Below are positions 1 through 9,595 of a stretch of DNA of 29,292 nt, piece after piece. This DNA is from Stentor coeruleus (taxonomy: Eukaryota; Ciliophora; Heterotrichea; Heterotrichida; Stentoridae), in contig MPUH01000922.1 of assembly GCA_001970955.1 (NCBI GenBank), positions 1-29,292 of the forward strand, read 5' to 3'. Below the pieces are notes generated by a model, which had not been told where the DNA came from, did no database searches, and saw nothing but the letters and a program-made list of their open reading frames with translations. A program made the translations under genes and the position numbers. The first letter of the stretch is position 1. Every line of letters starts with the position of its first letter.

Positions 1-241
1 CAATAGTAATTAATGGGGTTATAGTGTGGTAATTCATTTTAAGTTGATAAGTTCACTTCAAAAACAACCTAACTAATTTCTCAAATCTCAGAGTACTTAT
101 AAATAAGCATTTACAAGTAAAAATCAAAATAAAACCTTAACCCCTGTTCTTCTAAATATGAAATTTTATTCCTTTATACAAAAAAAATATTTCCTATGCT
201 TTAAAATCATCATAAATTCTATTAAAAGATTTTTCCTATAA

Positions 242-2695
242 ATGTCTGATTCCAAGCCTGAGCTACTAAAATACGCTCCTTTAGCAACATCAATGCAGTC
301 ATCATATCATCCACCTCTAAAACCATATCTTTGGCTTACTATTCTAGACTATCTCCCATCAAAAGATTACTTCACTCAACTCTCTCTAATAAACAAATTT
401 TTTTGGAGTCTTATCAAAACATATGGACACCTAAGAACATCAATAACAATTCTATGCTATGATCATAATCCAAAAAAAAAAACTTTACAAATACCAAACT
501 ACCTTTACCTTAATCAAAATTCCTTATCTTTGCTTTATCGTATGTTACAATTAAAACATTTAAAACTTTATGTTTATTCTAATAATGTTAATGCAATAGA
601 AAACAATTATCAAGTTTTTAATCAAGCTTTGCCTAAATCCATAGAATCTTTACATTTAATATGGCCAACACTTTGCTCTAAAATTGAAATTATAACATTT
701 ATGCCTTTTATTATTGAATTGAATTTGGATTTACAAGATTTTAATTTTCATGTTAAGAATTTTAAACATATTAGGAAATCATTTCCTAATCTTGTCAAAT
801 TGAAAATGCTTTTTTATGATATTATTTCAGTAGAATTTAATCATAATAAATTGAGTCAACTAACGATGTTGAAAGGGTTTAAATTTTATCCTAAGATTAT
901 TCTAAGTTCTAATGTTATGAATTGGATTTTTTATTATCTTTCAATAAATCCTAACCTTGAAGTCCTGAAGTTTTCTGGGTTTTTAGCTGAAAATTTTGTT
1001 AAAGTTTTTTCTGAGACAATTACATTTGCTGCTTATGGTTTGAATTCACAAAACAGTGCTAACAATCTAATAAATTTTAAAAACATAAAAATCCTAAGCT
1101 TAAAAACTTTAGGATTTCGTAATCCGAATATAGAAAGCATTATTACTCTTCTAAATATTGATTTCCCTTTGCTTGTAAAGCTAAGTATCAAATGTCAATT
1201 AAACATAAAAAAAATCTTCTGGAAAAAAAGCATTGATGAAATCCTTTGCTCTATAAAGTCTTTACTAGGAAAATCTTCAATGCTAAAATACCTCAAATTA
1301 CAATGCCTTAGCATATTTCCTAATGATTTTCTACATAACTTAGGAGATTTCATAATAGAAAAATCTCATACAAACTCTCTTGAATATTTCAACAATTTAC
1401 CAATTAAATCTTTAGCTCAAAACGACTCAGAAATAATCACTATAAAAAAATTTAATGATTCAAAAAACCAACATATAAAAGAATATGAATTAAATCTTTA
1501 TATACTAAATCAACTACTTTTTAAAGCTTCAAAACTTAGATTTATATATCTTTGTTTAGAAAAAGATATTATTATTGATATGAAAAAAACAATAGAACAT
1601 ATACAGAATATTAAAGAAATTGCTATAGAGAATCTAAATTTTGAAAATATTATTGGATATAGCTTAGCTTTGAATTTGAAAAATTTCGAAAAAATTGTCC
1701 AAGTTGATAGTGATGAAAGTGTTTATATTGTTTTTAAAGAGATAATGAAAAGATCTGAAAGTATTCATAGTCTTAAAATAAATGCTAAACAACAGGATAA
1801 AATTTCTGATATTTTTCATTTTTTCCGAAACTGCCCTGAAAAATTCTTAAACCTTAGCGAAATTTATATTAACTTTCATAAAAAAAAAAGAACAAAAGAC
1901 GATTTATCTACACTAATGCAAATAGAATCTCTTAAATCATTAACACTTAAAAACTTCAATCAAGAATTATCTCAAAGTGAAACTAAACTATCTTTGAACC
2001 AGAATTTATTATTGATTTCATTATCAAGATGCCGGATTTTGCAAGATTCCTTTAATAGTATTGCTCAATCTTTATCGATGTGTCGTGAAATTGAAAATAT
2101 TAAACTCAAACACTGTAAAGTTATTATTGATACAAAGTTAAACGTAAATGTTTTACAAGAAACTATCTGTATGAATATGATAACTTTGCTATCTAGTCTT
2201 TATGAAAAAACAACTTTAAAAACTCTTTCACTTGATTTAACTACCGCATTTTTTATTGACCATGAATTAGACAATTCTTCCTTATCCCTAATAAAAAGTA
2301 TTATAACAAACAATACATTTTTGAAAAAATTCTCAGTCATATGCCCTTTAGGACCAAAAGCATTACTAAATTACATAAATTTTCTTTTAGATTTTATACA
2401 TCAAAACAACTACCCTGAAGTTATTTTTAACAACAAATGTTATTGGTTTGAAAATATGAATTATAATCATATTTTAGGTACTATGAAAATTCGAAGCAAG
2501 AATAAAGTTAGAATTATACCTCAAATAAGAATGCTGACAATAAATATTATTAAATTCTTTATGTTTGCAGGAATTATAAAGAAATATCCGCAAGCTTTGA
2601 ATGATAAAAAAATTGATAGTATAGCGAGTATTTTTTTTTATGATGGAGATATTTGTCTAGACAAACTATTAGGATTTTTAAATGCATTTACTTAG
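242..2695 (+). CDS. F-box/leucine-rich-repeat-like protein (817 aa)
   Basis: Uninterrupted 817-codon frame from an ATG to TAG. Residues about 26-75 read like an F-box: a proline-containing helix (LDYLPSKDYFTQLSLINKFF) followed by a Trp/Leu helix, the arrangement that recruits SKP1 in SCF ubiquitin ligases. The rest is dominated by irregular Leu/Ile/Asn-rich segments with LKxLxL-type strands (for example SLKSLTLKNF and LKTLSLDL), as in divergent leucine-rich repeats. No signal peptide or clear membrane segment. Substrate-receptor function is inferred from the architecture; the F-box call is by eye and the protein could simply be an LRR protein. Large divergent families of this type are common in ciliates. 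Confidence 0.55.
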   Translation: MSDSKPELLKYAPLATSMQSSYHPPLKPYLWLTILDYLPSKDYFTQLSLINKFFWSLIKTYGHLRTSITILCYDHNPKKKTLQIPNYLYLNQNSLSLLYRMLQLKHLKLYVYSNNVNAIENNYQVFNQALPKSIESLHLIWPTLCSKIEIITFMPFIIELNLDLQDFNFHVKNFKHIRKSFPNLVKLKMLFYDIISVEFNHNKLSQLTMLKGFKFYPKIILSSNVMNWIFYYLSINPNLEVLKFSGFLAENFVKVFSETITFAAYGLNSQNSANNLINFKNIKILSLKTLGFRNPNIESIITLLNIDFPLLVKLSIKCQLNIKKIFWKKSIDEILCSIKSLLGKSSMLKYLKLQCLSIFPNDFLHNLGDFIIEKSHTNSLEYFNNLPIKSLAQNDSEIITIKKFNDSKNQHIKEYELNLYILNQLLFKASKLRFIYLCLEKDIIIDMKKTIEHIQNIKEIAIENLNFENIIGYSLALNLKNFEKIVQVDSDESVYIVFKEIMKRSESIHSLKINAKQQDKISDIFHFFRNCPEKFLNLSEIYINFHKKKRTKDDLSTLMQIESLKSLTLKNFNQELSQSETKLSLNQNLLLISLSRCRILQDSFNSIAQSLSMCREIENIKLKHCKVIIDTKLNVNVLQETICMNMITLLSSLYEKTTLKTLSLDLTTAFFIDHELDNSSLSLIKSIITNNTFLKKFSVICPLGPKALLNYINFLLDFIHQNNYPEVIFNNKCYWFENMNYNHILGTMKIRSKNKVRIIPQIRMLTINIIKFFMFAGIIKKYPQALNDKKIDSIASIFFYDGDICLDKLLGFLNAFT

Positions 2696-2802
2696 TTTTT
2701 ATTTCTAATCTCTATACTATATTACTGATATCTTTAGGTAAATTATTAAAATTCCATATAATATATTTAGATTTGCTTGACTAAATTAATAGATTAAATA
2801 AA

Positions 2803-3411
2803 ATGACCAGAGTTTTTATCGAACTCTCAATATTCCTCTTAGTCTGGAGTTATGAAATACTATATAACTGTAGTAACAAAGGTCTTTACTACTTTGTTTG
2901 GAAGTTCTCAACTCTCACTTGGATCACTTTCAACCTAACCATTCTTTATTTCATCTGCTGCATAATTGGAATTCGAAGAAGTCTTAAAAGTTTTCTATTC
3001 CTAGCATCATATTCGCTAACTTGTGTAGTTGTCTTAGCATATTGGATTTTGTATTCAATAAAACCTTCACTAGTTGACAAATTTGCATATGAAAGCTACA
3101 ACTTGGACTTTTTAATCAACCTGTTTATCCATGGAGGCAATCTTGTAATCTTAACCTTTCACAGCTTTAGTGTTGATGATTATCGTGAATTACCTTTAAA
3201 AGCTTTGGTCTGTGGGGATACTTTTTTTATATCAACTTATTTACTAGTTCAGAAAATTTCCCGTTTAATTACAGGGATGAGTGTTTATGGTTTTTTAGAA
3301 GAAATGAACACTTTACAGCTTATAGTTTTTAATGCGGCCTTATACTTCATTGCTGTGGCTATCAAAATCATCGCTGCCCAGATTCTTGTTAAAAAGACTA
3401 AAGGCCAATAA
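2803..3411 (+). CDS. AIG1/ADTRP-family integral membrane hydrolase
   Basis: 202-aa protein with about five to six hydrophobic segments. It fits the androgen-induced gene 1 / ADTRP (FAR-17a/AIG1-like) family in length and layout. Members are atypical threonine hydrolases that cleave fatty-acid esters of hydroxy fatty acids in membranes, using a Thr and a His inside the bilayer. The candidate Thr is in YFVWKFSTLTW (T37, aligned with the family WKYLT motif) and the candidate His is H110 in NLFIHGGN, after the conserved-looking YWILYSI segment. No intron is needed. It lies 107 nt downstream of the F-box-like gene on the same strand. Family assignment is from motif recall, not a search. Confidence 0.68.
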   Translation: MTRVFIELSIFLLVWSYEILYNCSNKGLYYFVWKFSTLTWITFNLTILYFICCIIGIRRSLKSFLFLASYSLTCVVVLAYWILYSIKPSLVDKFAYESYNLDFLINLFIHGGNLVILTFHSFSVDDYRELPLKALVCGDTFFISTYLLVQKISRLITGMSVYGFLEEMNTLQLIVFNAALYFIAVAIKIIAAQILVKKTKGQ

Positions 3412-3473
3412 GTAAGTTAATAGTTTCTTAAATGATATAAAATTTAAAGTTTATTATTATTGTGATTATATAC

Positions 3474-3782
3474 ATGGTAAAGACTATTAGCGCATATTGG
3501 AAATTTTCTTCAAAGCCAAATAAGATAAAAATTTTGATGATGAAGATTTTTATTTTTCAATTATAGGCATCAATCAACTTATTAATCTAAATCAAATACA
3601 TTTTTTTAGTAGAATTCTTAGGGTCCTTGGAGTATATTTTCATATAAGACTATATTTTTTTTTTGAAATGAGCATTCATCACTGAAACCTATAATTCAGT
3701 AAAATCTTATAGCTATACATCTTAACCATTAACAAGGGCTGGACAATAATCAAGCGATAATTCCTAACTAATACTAATAATA
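3474..3782 (+). pseudogene. Coding-like relic with several in-frame stops
   Basis: From the ATG at 3474 one frame reads like protein (MVKTISAYWKFSSKPNK, then LVEFLGSLEYIFI and AFITETYNSVKSYSY) but is interrupted by TAG, TAA and TGA codons. No 15-16 nt GT-AG intron removes them. If TAA/TAG were Gln the frame would continue past 3780. Best read as a decayed gene; the family is not recognisable. Otherwise the 3412-3835 gap holds only two copies of the short string ATACATCTTAACCA (about 3715 and 3780). Confidence 0.3.
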
Positions 3783-3835
3783 CATCTTAACCAAAAAATT
3801 ATGATTTTATCTAAAATCCTATCTAGAATAATATA

Positions 3836-5269
3836 TCATTTTCCTTCAAATAAAGGGAGAGCTTCTCGACACATAGGACAAACTAAGTTGATATCAAGCC
3901 ATTTCTTTAAGCATTCTTGATGAAAAGCATGCCCACATGGCGGCACCATAACTTTTTAGATATCAAGCCATTTCTTTAAGCATTCTTGATGAAAAGCATG
4001 CCCACATGGCGGCACCATAACTTTTTCAGTTGTTTTACTTCCCAAGCAAATACTACATTCTTTAAAATTCGTCATTTCAACATCTTTTAGATATTCATAA
4101 GGACGTGGTAGGAAGCATTTTGGGATAAACATCCGAGCTTGAAATCTTTGAGAGATTATTATAATAGTTTGTAAACAAAGATTGATTGTGCATATTGAAA
4201 ATAGTGTATATGTAGGTCTTAGATGTAATGGGTTACTGGGTGAAGCTAAAAAAATATACTATGTATGGATTACTAGGACAATTATACGAGATGCTGAGAT
4301 TGGGATTATGATGAATGGGGTAAATAGAGTTGTGATATTGTTATAAGCATTTAAGTAGATTTGTGGGATATGGAAACTAGACATTATAACGATCAAAACA
4401 CTATAAACTTCAATAACCTGATAAGCAAGAATATTTGCTAAAAACGAAACAATATCTGCATATTTCATACAAAAAATCAAAATCTGACGGGAAAAAATTA
4501 TCTGTGCCGAAGCGGTAGTAAGCGAGGGTCTGTGAGCTCGGAAAATAATAAACAACAATTTTGACCTTATCGTATAAAAAGATAAAATCGACCAAATCAA
4601 TCCCATCATCATACTTTCAACTGAATCCTGATTTCTTATAAGTTCTTGTATATTAAAAGTAATAATCGATAAATCAATACTCGCATTAAGTATCCAACTC
4701 CATAATGATATATCTTTAGCAATGTTATCATGCATTCTTATGAATTCATGTACTTTAGATGCAATAAAACTTTGTATAAAACATATACAAAACAGAAAAA
4801 AACTATAAATCACCCTAGGTTTCTCATAAACACTTTCATTTTTATTATGAGCATGATAAAGAACGCATATATTTTCAATACAAAATTGTCCTCTTATATT
4901 AAACCTTGTGTCAAAATGCAAATACCCTTTATATAAACTATCGTATAATGATTTGTTTATATCAGTATAATTGTTTGGGTTAAAGTTTATTTCATCAAAT
5001 TGGCGGTCGTATTCAGCTGTATTTATTTTAAAGGTTTGATATTTATCATCTACATAAAAACCGTCTTTTAAAGTTATTTTTATTGTAGAGATACTAGTTG
5101 TGTTGAAACTTTTAGGGAATTTCACCTTAAAGAAACCTTTTTTTTCTGTATAATCAAGGAAAGGGTGTTTAGAACTCCACTCGCCGTAGTAGTTGTTGAC
5201 GCCATTGGGTATTCTAGTAGCTGATACAAGATTTAGATGAATTGACAATGATAGGATTAGGAACATCAT
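3836..5269 (-). CDS. Tul1/FLY-like multi-pass membrane RING-H2 E3 ubiquitin ligase (two exons)
   Basis: Exon 1 is 5269-4274 (332 codons) and exon 2 runs from 4258. A 15-nt intron (4273-4259) contains the apparent stop of the first ORF. Order: signal peptide ([17 protein letters not shown]), a lumenal domain with several N-x-S/T sites, about six to seven membrane segments (about 150-365), then a C-terminal RING-H2. The pre-RING segment [15 protein letters not shown] resembles the Tul1/FLY family. Zinc ligands are C400, C403, C417, H419, H422, C425 and, after the duplication, C436 and C439. As written, a 68-bp repeat puts TAA at 3956-3958 before the last two ligands. With one copy the frame runs to TGA at 3836, giving 449 aa. 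Such ligases act in Golgi/endosome membrane-protein quality control. The duplication is probably an assembly error. Confidence 0.72.
3890..4026. repeat. 68-bp direct duplication inside the RING finger
   Basis: Copies at 3890-3957 and 3959-4026 are identical and separated by one base (A3958). The arrangement (copy, one base, copy) matches the three N-containing joins in this window, except that the separator is a real base. The duplicate creates a stop in the RING exon; collapsing it restores a complete RING-H2. Confidence 0.9.
4259..4273 (-). other. 15-nt spliceosomal intron in the RING ligase gene
   Basis: On the minus strand this is GTAATCCATACATAG: GT start, AG end and A at position 10 (-6). 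It sits between codons (phase 0). Removing it deletes an in-frame TAG and joins the membrane domain to the RING finger. Confidence 0.9.
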
Positions 5270-5569
5270 TTTTATATGATAAAATTATAAGGTTAAATAA
5301 GATGATTGTGAGGATGTGAGGGTTGTTTTGGGTATAAAAAAGGGTTTAATTTATTTTTAAGAGGTTTTTATATTTTGAGAGATGATTAGGTTTTTTATAT
5401 GATGTGTTGAGATTGTTACTATATAAGATAATGAAAATAGGATTTTTGGTATAAAATATGATATTTTTATGATAAAATTTTAGTAGGATGGATGTTTAGG
5501 ACTTGGGATAATAAAGTTTTTAGCATATATATAGAGGAGTGTGAGAAATATAATTTTTGATGTTATGTG
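5270..5569. other. G-rich, C-poor intergenic stretch
   Basis: No gene seen. The plus strand has many G and very few C (for example GAGGATGTGAGGGTTG near 5310). The skew reverses shortly after the N join at 5646. It contains the upstream region of the minus-strand RING ligase gene. Confidence 0.5.
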
Positions 5570-5724
5570 AATAATTTGAAATAGTTGCTAATGAGATATA
5601 ATATTAAAGCTAAAATTATCTATAAATAATATGTCAAACCGAGATNTAAATAATTTGAAATAGTTGCTAATGAGATATAATATTAAAGCTAAAATTATCT
5701 ATAAATAATATGTCAAACCGAGAT
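5570..5724. repeat. Direct duplication around an N (uncollapsed contig overlap)
   Basis: Identical 76-bp copies at 5570-5645 and 5649-5724, joined by N at 5646 plus two bases. Each copy contains the ATG and first codons of the small gene at 5710. A single N between identical flanks indicates two contig ends that overlap but were not merged, rather than a biological repeat. Confidence 0.85.
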
Positions 5725-5889
5725 TTCAAATCCTATGAACTCATGCAACTTGAAGAAAATCTTAATAAACTCATCGAAGAGGAGAAATATCAAGAGGCAA
5801 CTGAGCTTATAAAGACAAATTCTCAACTTTACGAATTCGAGTTCACAATTTCTAATATTCCTCCTTCCCAAATTATTCCAAAGAAATAA
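5710..5889 (+). CDS. Small helical protein, 59 aa (UVR-like motif)
   Basis: Short frame from ATG 5710 to TAA 5889, 59 aa. The protein is strongly helical and charged; LEENLNKLIEEEKYQEATEL resembles the UVR motif, a two-helix hairpin found in UvrB/UvrC and some eukaryotic proteins, though the match is partial. The C-terminus is short and proline-containing. The start follows an AT-rich leader, and its first five codons lie in a repeat copy of the N join. C-rich codon choice matches the local strand bias. Function unknown; it could be a real small gene or the terminal exon of a longer one, but no in-frame upstream exon is visible. Confidence 0.5.
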   Translation: MSNRDFKSYELMQLEENLNKLIEEEKYQEATELIKTNSQLYEFEFTISNIPPSQIIPKK

Positions 5890-6050
5890 ATAATTCATAA
5901 GCATCCTTAACTTAAGATCAATATTTGTCTATTTTCTTTAAATCCTTAGTTTTTTATAATAATTCTCTTGAAGCACGATTTATATAGTTTTGGTACAAAT
6001 TTTCATATAAATCACTTTTCTTTTTGATATTATATCTATAGTCAGGTGTT

Positions 6051-6789
6051 ATGCGAAACTAAGTTATCTTTATAACTTTTTCATGCAAAGATATTGAAAA
6101 TCTTATAAAAATATTATAGTCCTGCTTAGTATAATGATTCTCATATACTATTTTACTATATAAAATCAATCTTGGATCTCAATTAGTCCATGACGATCTT
6201 TACAAATTTTAAGCTTCTGTGGTGAAATAAGCAAATTCAAAGTCTAAAATAGCGTTTTTTAGAAAAATTGAGAGGTTTATTTCAACCAAACCCTCAATGA
6301 TAAATACCTAAGCTTTATATTATGCTACCTACAAATCTCATATGATAAATGTGAAAATACTTATATGATTGAGCTGAATATCAAATACAACAATAAAAAC
6401 TTTGAAGTTGCCAAAAGGTTTATTGGTTCCAAATATAGCAATATGAAAAAACTTGGTGAAATATTCTCTAAAGGTTTACCCAATAATAAAATTCATTATT
6501 TTATCAAACTTAAACTGCATTAAAGAGGTACAGGTTTAAAGAAGAAGCAAAAAAAAAGAAACTATTTGAAGTTTTATATTTGCGTATAAATTCAAAGTAC
6601 CCTGACAAGTATAAAATTGTTTATGATAAAATTTCAAAGGTGATTTTACAGGTTTATAAAGACTATTTCAATAACTATAAAAATATCTGGTTTAAAACTG
6701 AGATATTAAGGGTTAATAAATATAAGCCAGTTAATTGGAAATTTATAATAAATATAATAAGAATTTATGTAAAAAAAAAGTATATCTAA
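6051..6789 (+). pseudogene. Decayed protein-coding gene
   Basis: Three overlapping coding-like segments follow one another. Frame A, from ATG 6051, contains TAA/TAG at 6060, 6129 and later (HDDLYKF*ASVVK*ANSKSK). Frame B is open for 83 codons at 6272-6520 (MIELNIKYNNKNFEVAKRF, NMKKLGEIFSKGLPNN) and ends in TAA at 6521. Frame C is open to 6789 (RINSKYPDKYKIVYDKISKV) after an A-run near 6550. Frame changes plus stops at Gln-like positions suggest a pseudogene. No family recognised. Nothing else is seen between 5890 and 6815. Confidence 0.45.
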
Positions 6790-6815
6790 GTTAGAAACTA
6801 TGTTTTTTATATGGT

Positions 6816-7841
6816 TTAAAGGACAGGATATGATGATATCATGTTAACTCCACAAAGACCTGGACCTTCAGACATAGCAACTTTTAAGAATCCTTGCTCA
6901 CCCCAGTATGATCCCCAAGAATTTTTAATAATCCAATATTTTTCTGTTTCAGTAAAACTGTATCCAACAGCAACAACTCCATGGTTTAAACTTGTCCCAC
7001 AGTCATCGTCAATAACCCCAGTTGAATAGAATTGCCAAACTGTTGCATCAACTGAAATACTAACTGGCTGCTTTGATACCGCTGATGCTAATTCATGGAT
7101 ATTATAAGGTATAACATCTTCATATCCTGCTATTTTTACCCCATTACCCAGTTTATCATATTGACAGTTTTGTGATGCTCCAGTGTATTTATAACTATTT
7201 AATGAAACAATTCCATGTTTCATTGCATATTCAAATGCATAGTCCATCCAACCACCTCCACATCCTTCATTACCATAGCCTTTACTACAGTCTACAATTT
7301 GTTGTATTGAAAGCTCTTCAAGTCTGCCTGTTTTTATATAGATAATACTTTCTATTGCTGCTGCAGATGAGAAAGCATAACAACTGCCACAGGAACCTTG
7401 GTTTTTAGCTTGAGTAACTGCACCTTTTAGACGCCAATCTACTGTTTGAGGGTAATTGTAGCTGACTGAAATGGGTGTTGATGATTTTAATGCTCTTGGT
7501 GGAAGATTTAGATACTTTTTAGTGAATTCTGACGGAGATAAGTCAGAGAATTCGTTTAGAGACATTTTCCATGAAGAGCTTTTTTGGTTGTGTCTTCTGA
7601 TGTATGCTGAATTGTCTAAAAAGGCTTGGAATTTTTTAGAATATGTCCTGTCATCGTATTTTATTTGATATAATTCAACAAATTTAATAAACTCTTTCTC
7701 TTGAAGCTCAAGTTCTGTTAGTATAGGTGAAACCTTTGTACTGTTTGAAGCTAGGGCAAATATACCTATAAGAGCAAAAAATGCTAAGATGATAATTTTT
7801 TTCCCATATGCTTGTGGTTTCTTATAAAACTCAAGTTCCAT
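6816..7841 (-). CDS. Papain-family (C1A, cathepsin L-like) cysteine protease with N-terminal membrane anchor
   Basis: 341 aa. A short basic N-terminus is followed by a hydrophobic segment (residues 16-33), either an uncleaved signal-anchor or a signal peptide. Residues about 50-110 are an I29 inhibitor propeptide (WKMSLNEFSDLSPSEF). The mature enzyme begins near 130 (PQTVDWRLKGAVTQAKNQGS). Catalytic residues: Q148 (oxyanion hole), C154 in CGSCYAF (Tyr replaces the usual Trp), H287 in LNHGVVAVGY and N307 in IKNSWGSYWGEQGF. The GCGGGWMDYAF segment is typical of cathepsin L. Full length for the family, no intron needed. Expected to act in food vacuoles/lysosomes of a phagotrophic ciliate (inference from family). 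Confidence 0.93.
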   Translation of the reverse strand: MELEFYKKPQAYGKKIIILAFFALIGIFALASNSTKVSPILTELELQEKEFIKFVELYQIKYDDRTYSKKFQAFLDNSAYIRRHNQKSSSWKMSLNEFSDLSPSEFTKKYLNLPPRALKSSTPISVSYNYPQTVDWRLKGAVTQAKNQGSCGSCYAFSSAAAIESIIYIKTGRLEELSIQQIVDCSKGYGNEGCGGGWMDYAFEYAMKHGIVSLNSYKYTGASQNCQYDKLGNGVKIAGYEDVIPYNIHELASAVSKQPVSISVDATVWQFYSTGVIDDDCGTSLNHGVVAVGYSFTETEKYWIIKNSWGSYWGEQGFLKVAMSEGPGLCGVNMISSYPVL

Positions 7842-8234
7842 TTATTTCAACAGGGTTTTAAAATATTCCCCACTTCAACTTTTACAATATTTAATATTAT
7901 AAAAACAATAAAAGTAAAACCAAATTTAATCTAAATCTAACTATTTAAATAATAAACACCCTAACACCTACTTAAAATTTAATCTATTAAAACCAAAAAT
8001 CCCAAAAGCAAATTTATATTTATCAAAACTAAATGATATCCTGTTTATCCTAAAAAAAATACAATATCTGTTTCATATTCAAACCAAATCCATCTCATTC
8101 TTTAATTATCCTAACAAAATCCTTACCTATTCTAAATCCTTCTTTTAAAACTACTAATTCTCTCTAATTTTCCTAATCATTTATATAAAATTCCCATATC
8201 TTCTATAAGCCATAGTTTTCTCTAAAACCTTAAC
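7842..8234. other. C-rich, G-poor intergenic region with telomere-like tract
   Basis: No gene seen. The plus strand is nearly free of G and rich in C, reversing sharply from the G-rich stretch just upstream. It holds ACACCCTAACACC at 7956-7968, 13 bases matching the heterotrich telomere repeat CCCTAACA. It separates the 5' end of the protease gene from the 3' end of the kelch gene, both on the minus strand. Confidence 0.5.
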
Positions 8235-9290
8235 TTATTCTAACCTATATCGAACTTCCTGTCCTCTAAAGCCAAACCCATTAGCATATTCTCCATCAAG
8301 TACCCAAAGGTTCTGTGAAAAGCTTGTCTCTAATCCCAATGGTTTCTTATTAAAAAGTTTCTCATTTTCCACATCAAACACAAAAACTTCTTCTGAATTC
8401 TTCCCATCACAATTAAATCCACCCATCATCCAAATTTCATTACTCACTTTAAAAGCTCCAATCCCAACAAGTCCTCTTGGCATTTTTGTATTAATTTCAG
8501 TCCACATAAAGTTTTCATAAACTTCTATTTCTAAAACAGCACTATTTCTACAATCAGCTCCACCAAAAACCCATGTTTTATTCCCTGAAGTACAAGCACT
8601 TAGACCATATCTTTTCCTTTTTATTGAAGCTTTAGCATACCAAGAATCTTTACCAAAAACTTCAACTGAATCTAAAGCCCCACCTTCTTTACAACATCCA
8701 CCAATAACAGCTGGTGAAAAATCTATCCATGTCATTGTATGAAGTTCTCTTGGGGTATTTAATCTAGGTAATTCTGATATTGAAAATGTTTTTGAGTTGA
8801 TTATAAGGACTTGAGTTGAATCTTCTGCTCCTCCAGTGATTAATATATTGTCATCACTTACTTGCATTGATCGACTTTTCCAATCAAATTTTAGGTTTTC
8901 GATTTCTCCATTTGTAAACTTAAGTGTATTATTCTTTGTGAACTCAGCTGCTATTGTATTATAGTTACTAAGAAAAGTCTCATGAAACTTGCCGTTCTTT
9001 TTGATCTGGCTATGAAGGGGTTGAAGGAACTCATGACTTTTTATAATTTCTTCGGACCCAGCAAGGGCTCTATGATAGATTCCATTAATACCAGATTCAA
9101 ATGTGCCTTCTTTAACATTTTCTTCTATTGTCGGCTCTACTTTTGCGTGTTCTGGTTGCTTTTCTTCTTCATGTTTATGGTGAATTTTATCATCTGAAAT
9201 TTCTGGTTCTTCGTGCTCTATTGGATGAGGATCTTCATGTTTTTTTACTTCGGAGTGAGTTTCTAATATAAGTTCACTTGGTTCGGCCAT
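8235..9290 (-). CDS. Kelch-like beta-propeller protein with acidic/His-rich N-terminus
   Basis: 351 aa. Residues 1-60 are a low-complexity Glu/His/Pro/Lys segment, probably disordered. From about 135 there are kelch-like repeats with Gly-Gly strand ends: ILITGGAEDSTQVLI, PAVIGGCCKEGG, KTWVFGGADCRNSAVLEI and EIWMMGGFNCDGKNSEEV. Each has the usual pattern of hydrophobic strand, GG, then a later aromatic. About four to five repeats are visible, few for a full six-bladed propeller, so the ring may include divergent blades. Likely a protein-interaction scaffold; no enzymatic motif seen. Single exon; the ATG at 9290 is the first in frame. Confidence 0.75.
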   Translation of the reverse strand: MAEPSELILETHSEVKKHEDPHPIEHEEPEISDDKIHHKHEEEKQPEHAKVEPTIEENVKEGTFESGINGIYHRALAGSEEIIKSHEFLQPLHSQIKKNGKFHETFLSNYNTIAAEFTKNNTLKFTNGEIENLKFDWKSRSMQVSDDNILITGGAEDSTQVLIINSKTFSISELPRLNTPRELHTMTWIDFSPAVIGGCCKEGGALDSVEVFGKDSWYAKASIKRKRYGLSACTSGNKTWVFGGADCRNSAVLEIEVYENFMWTEINTKMPRGLVGIGAFKVSNEIWMMGGFNCDGKNSEEVFVFDVENEKLFNKKPLGLETSFSQNLWVLDGEYANGFGFRGQEVRYRLE

Positions 9291-9410
9291 TTATCAATGG
9301 TTATTTATGCTAATTTTTTGTTTTTGATAAGATTATCTTAAAAATTAATTCTTGTCTATAAGATAGATTTTAATTTTACGTTTTGCTAAGAGTAAGGAAT
9401 TTATGGTACT

Positions 9411-9427
9411 AGGGTGTTAGGGTGTTA
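9411..9427. repeat. Internal telomere-like tract (TGTTAGGG)2
   Basis: AGGGTGTTAGGGTGTTA is 17 bases of perfect 8-base periodicity, the G-strand of CCCTAACA. It lies in the 305-nt gap between divergent genes (9291-9595), in a G-rich, C-poor stretch. It could mark a chromosome end or alternative telomere-addition site, or be chance in a T/G-rich region. No gene seen in the gap. Confidence 0.7.
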
Positions 9428-9595
9428 TTTTTTGTATGGTAATGTGAGGAATATTATAGAAAAAAATATGTATTTACTTGGGTTTTATTATTGAGGATTT
9501 TATGGATTTTTATGATAAATTATCATCATATAGGTTAAAAAGTTAAAGATTTATATTAAGTTAATACAAAACATCTTAAGTTTTATAATTTATAT

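Noticed and set aside
6841..7029. Plus-strand ORFs inside the protease, kelch and other genes
   Set aside because: They are antisense or off-frame shadows of well-supported genes with family motifs.
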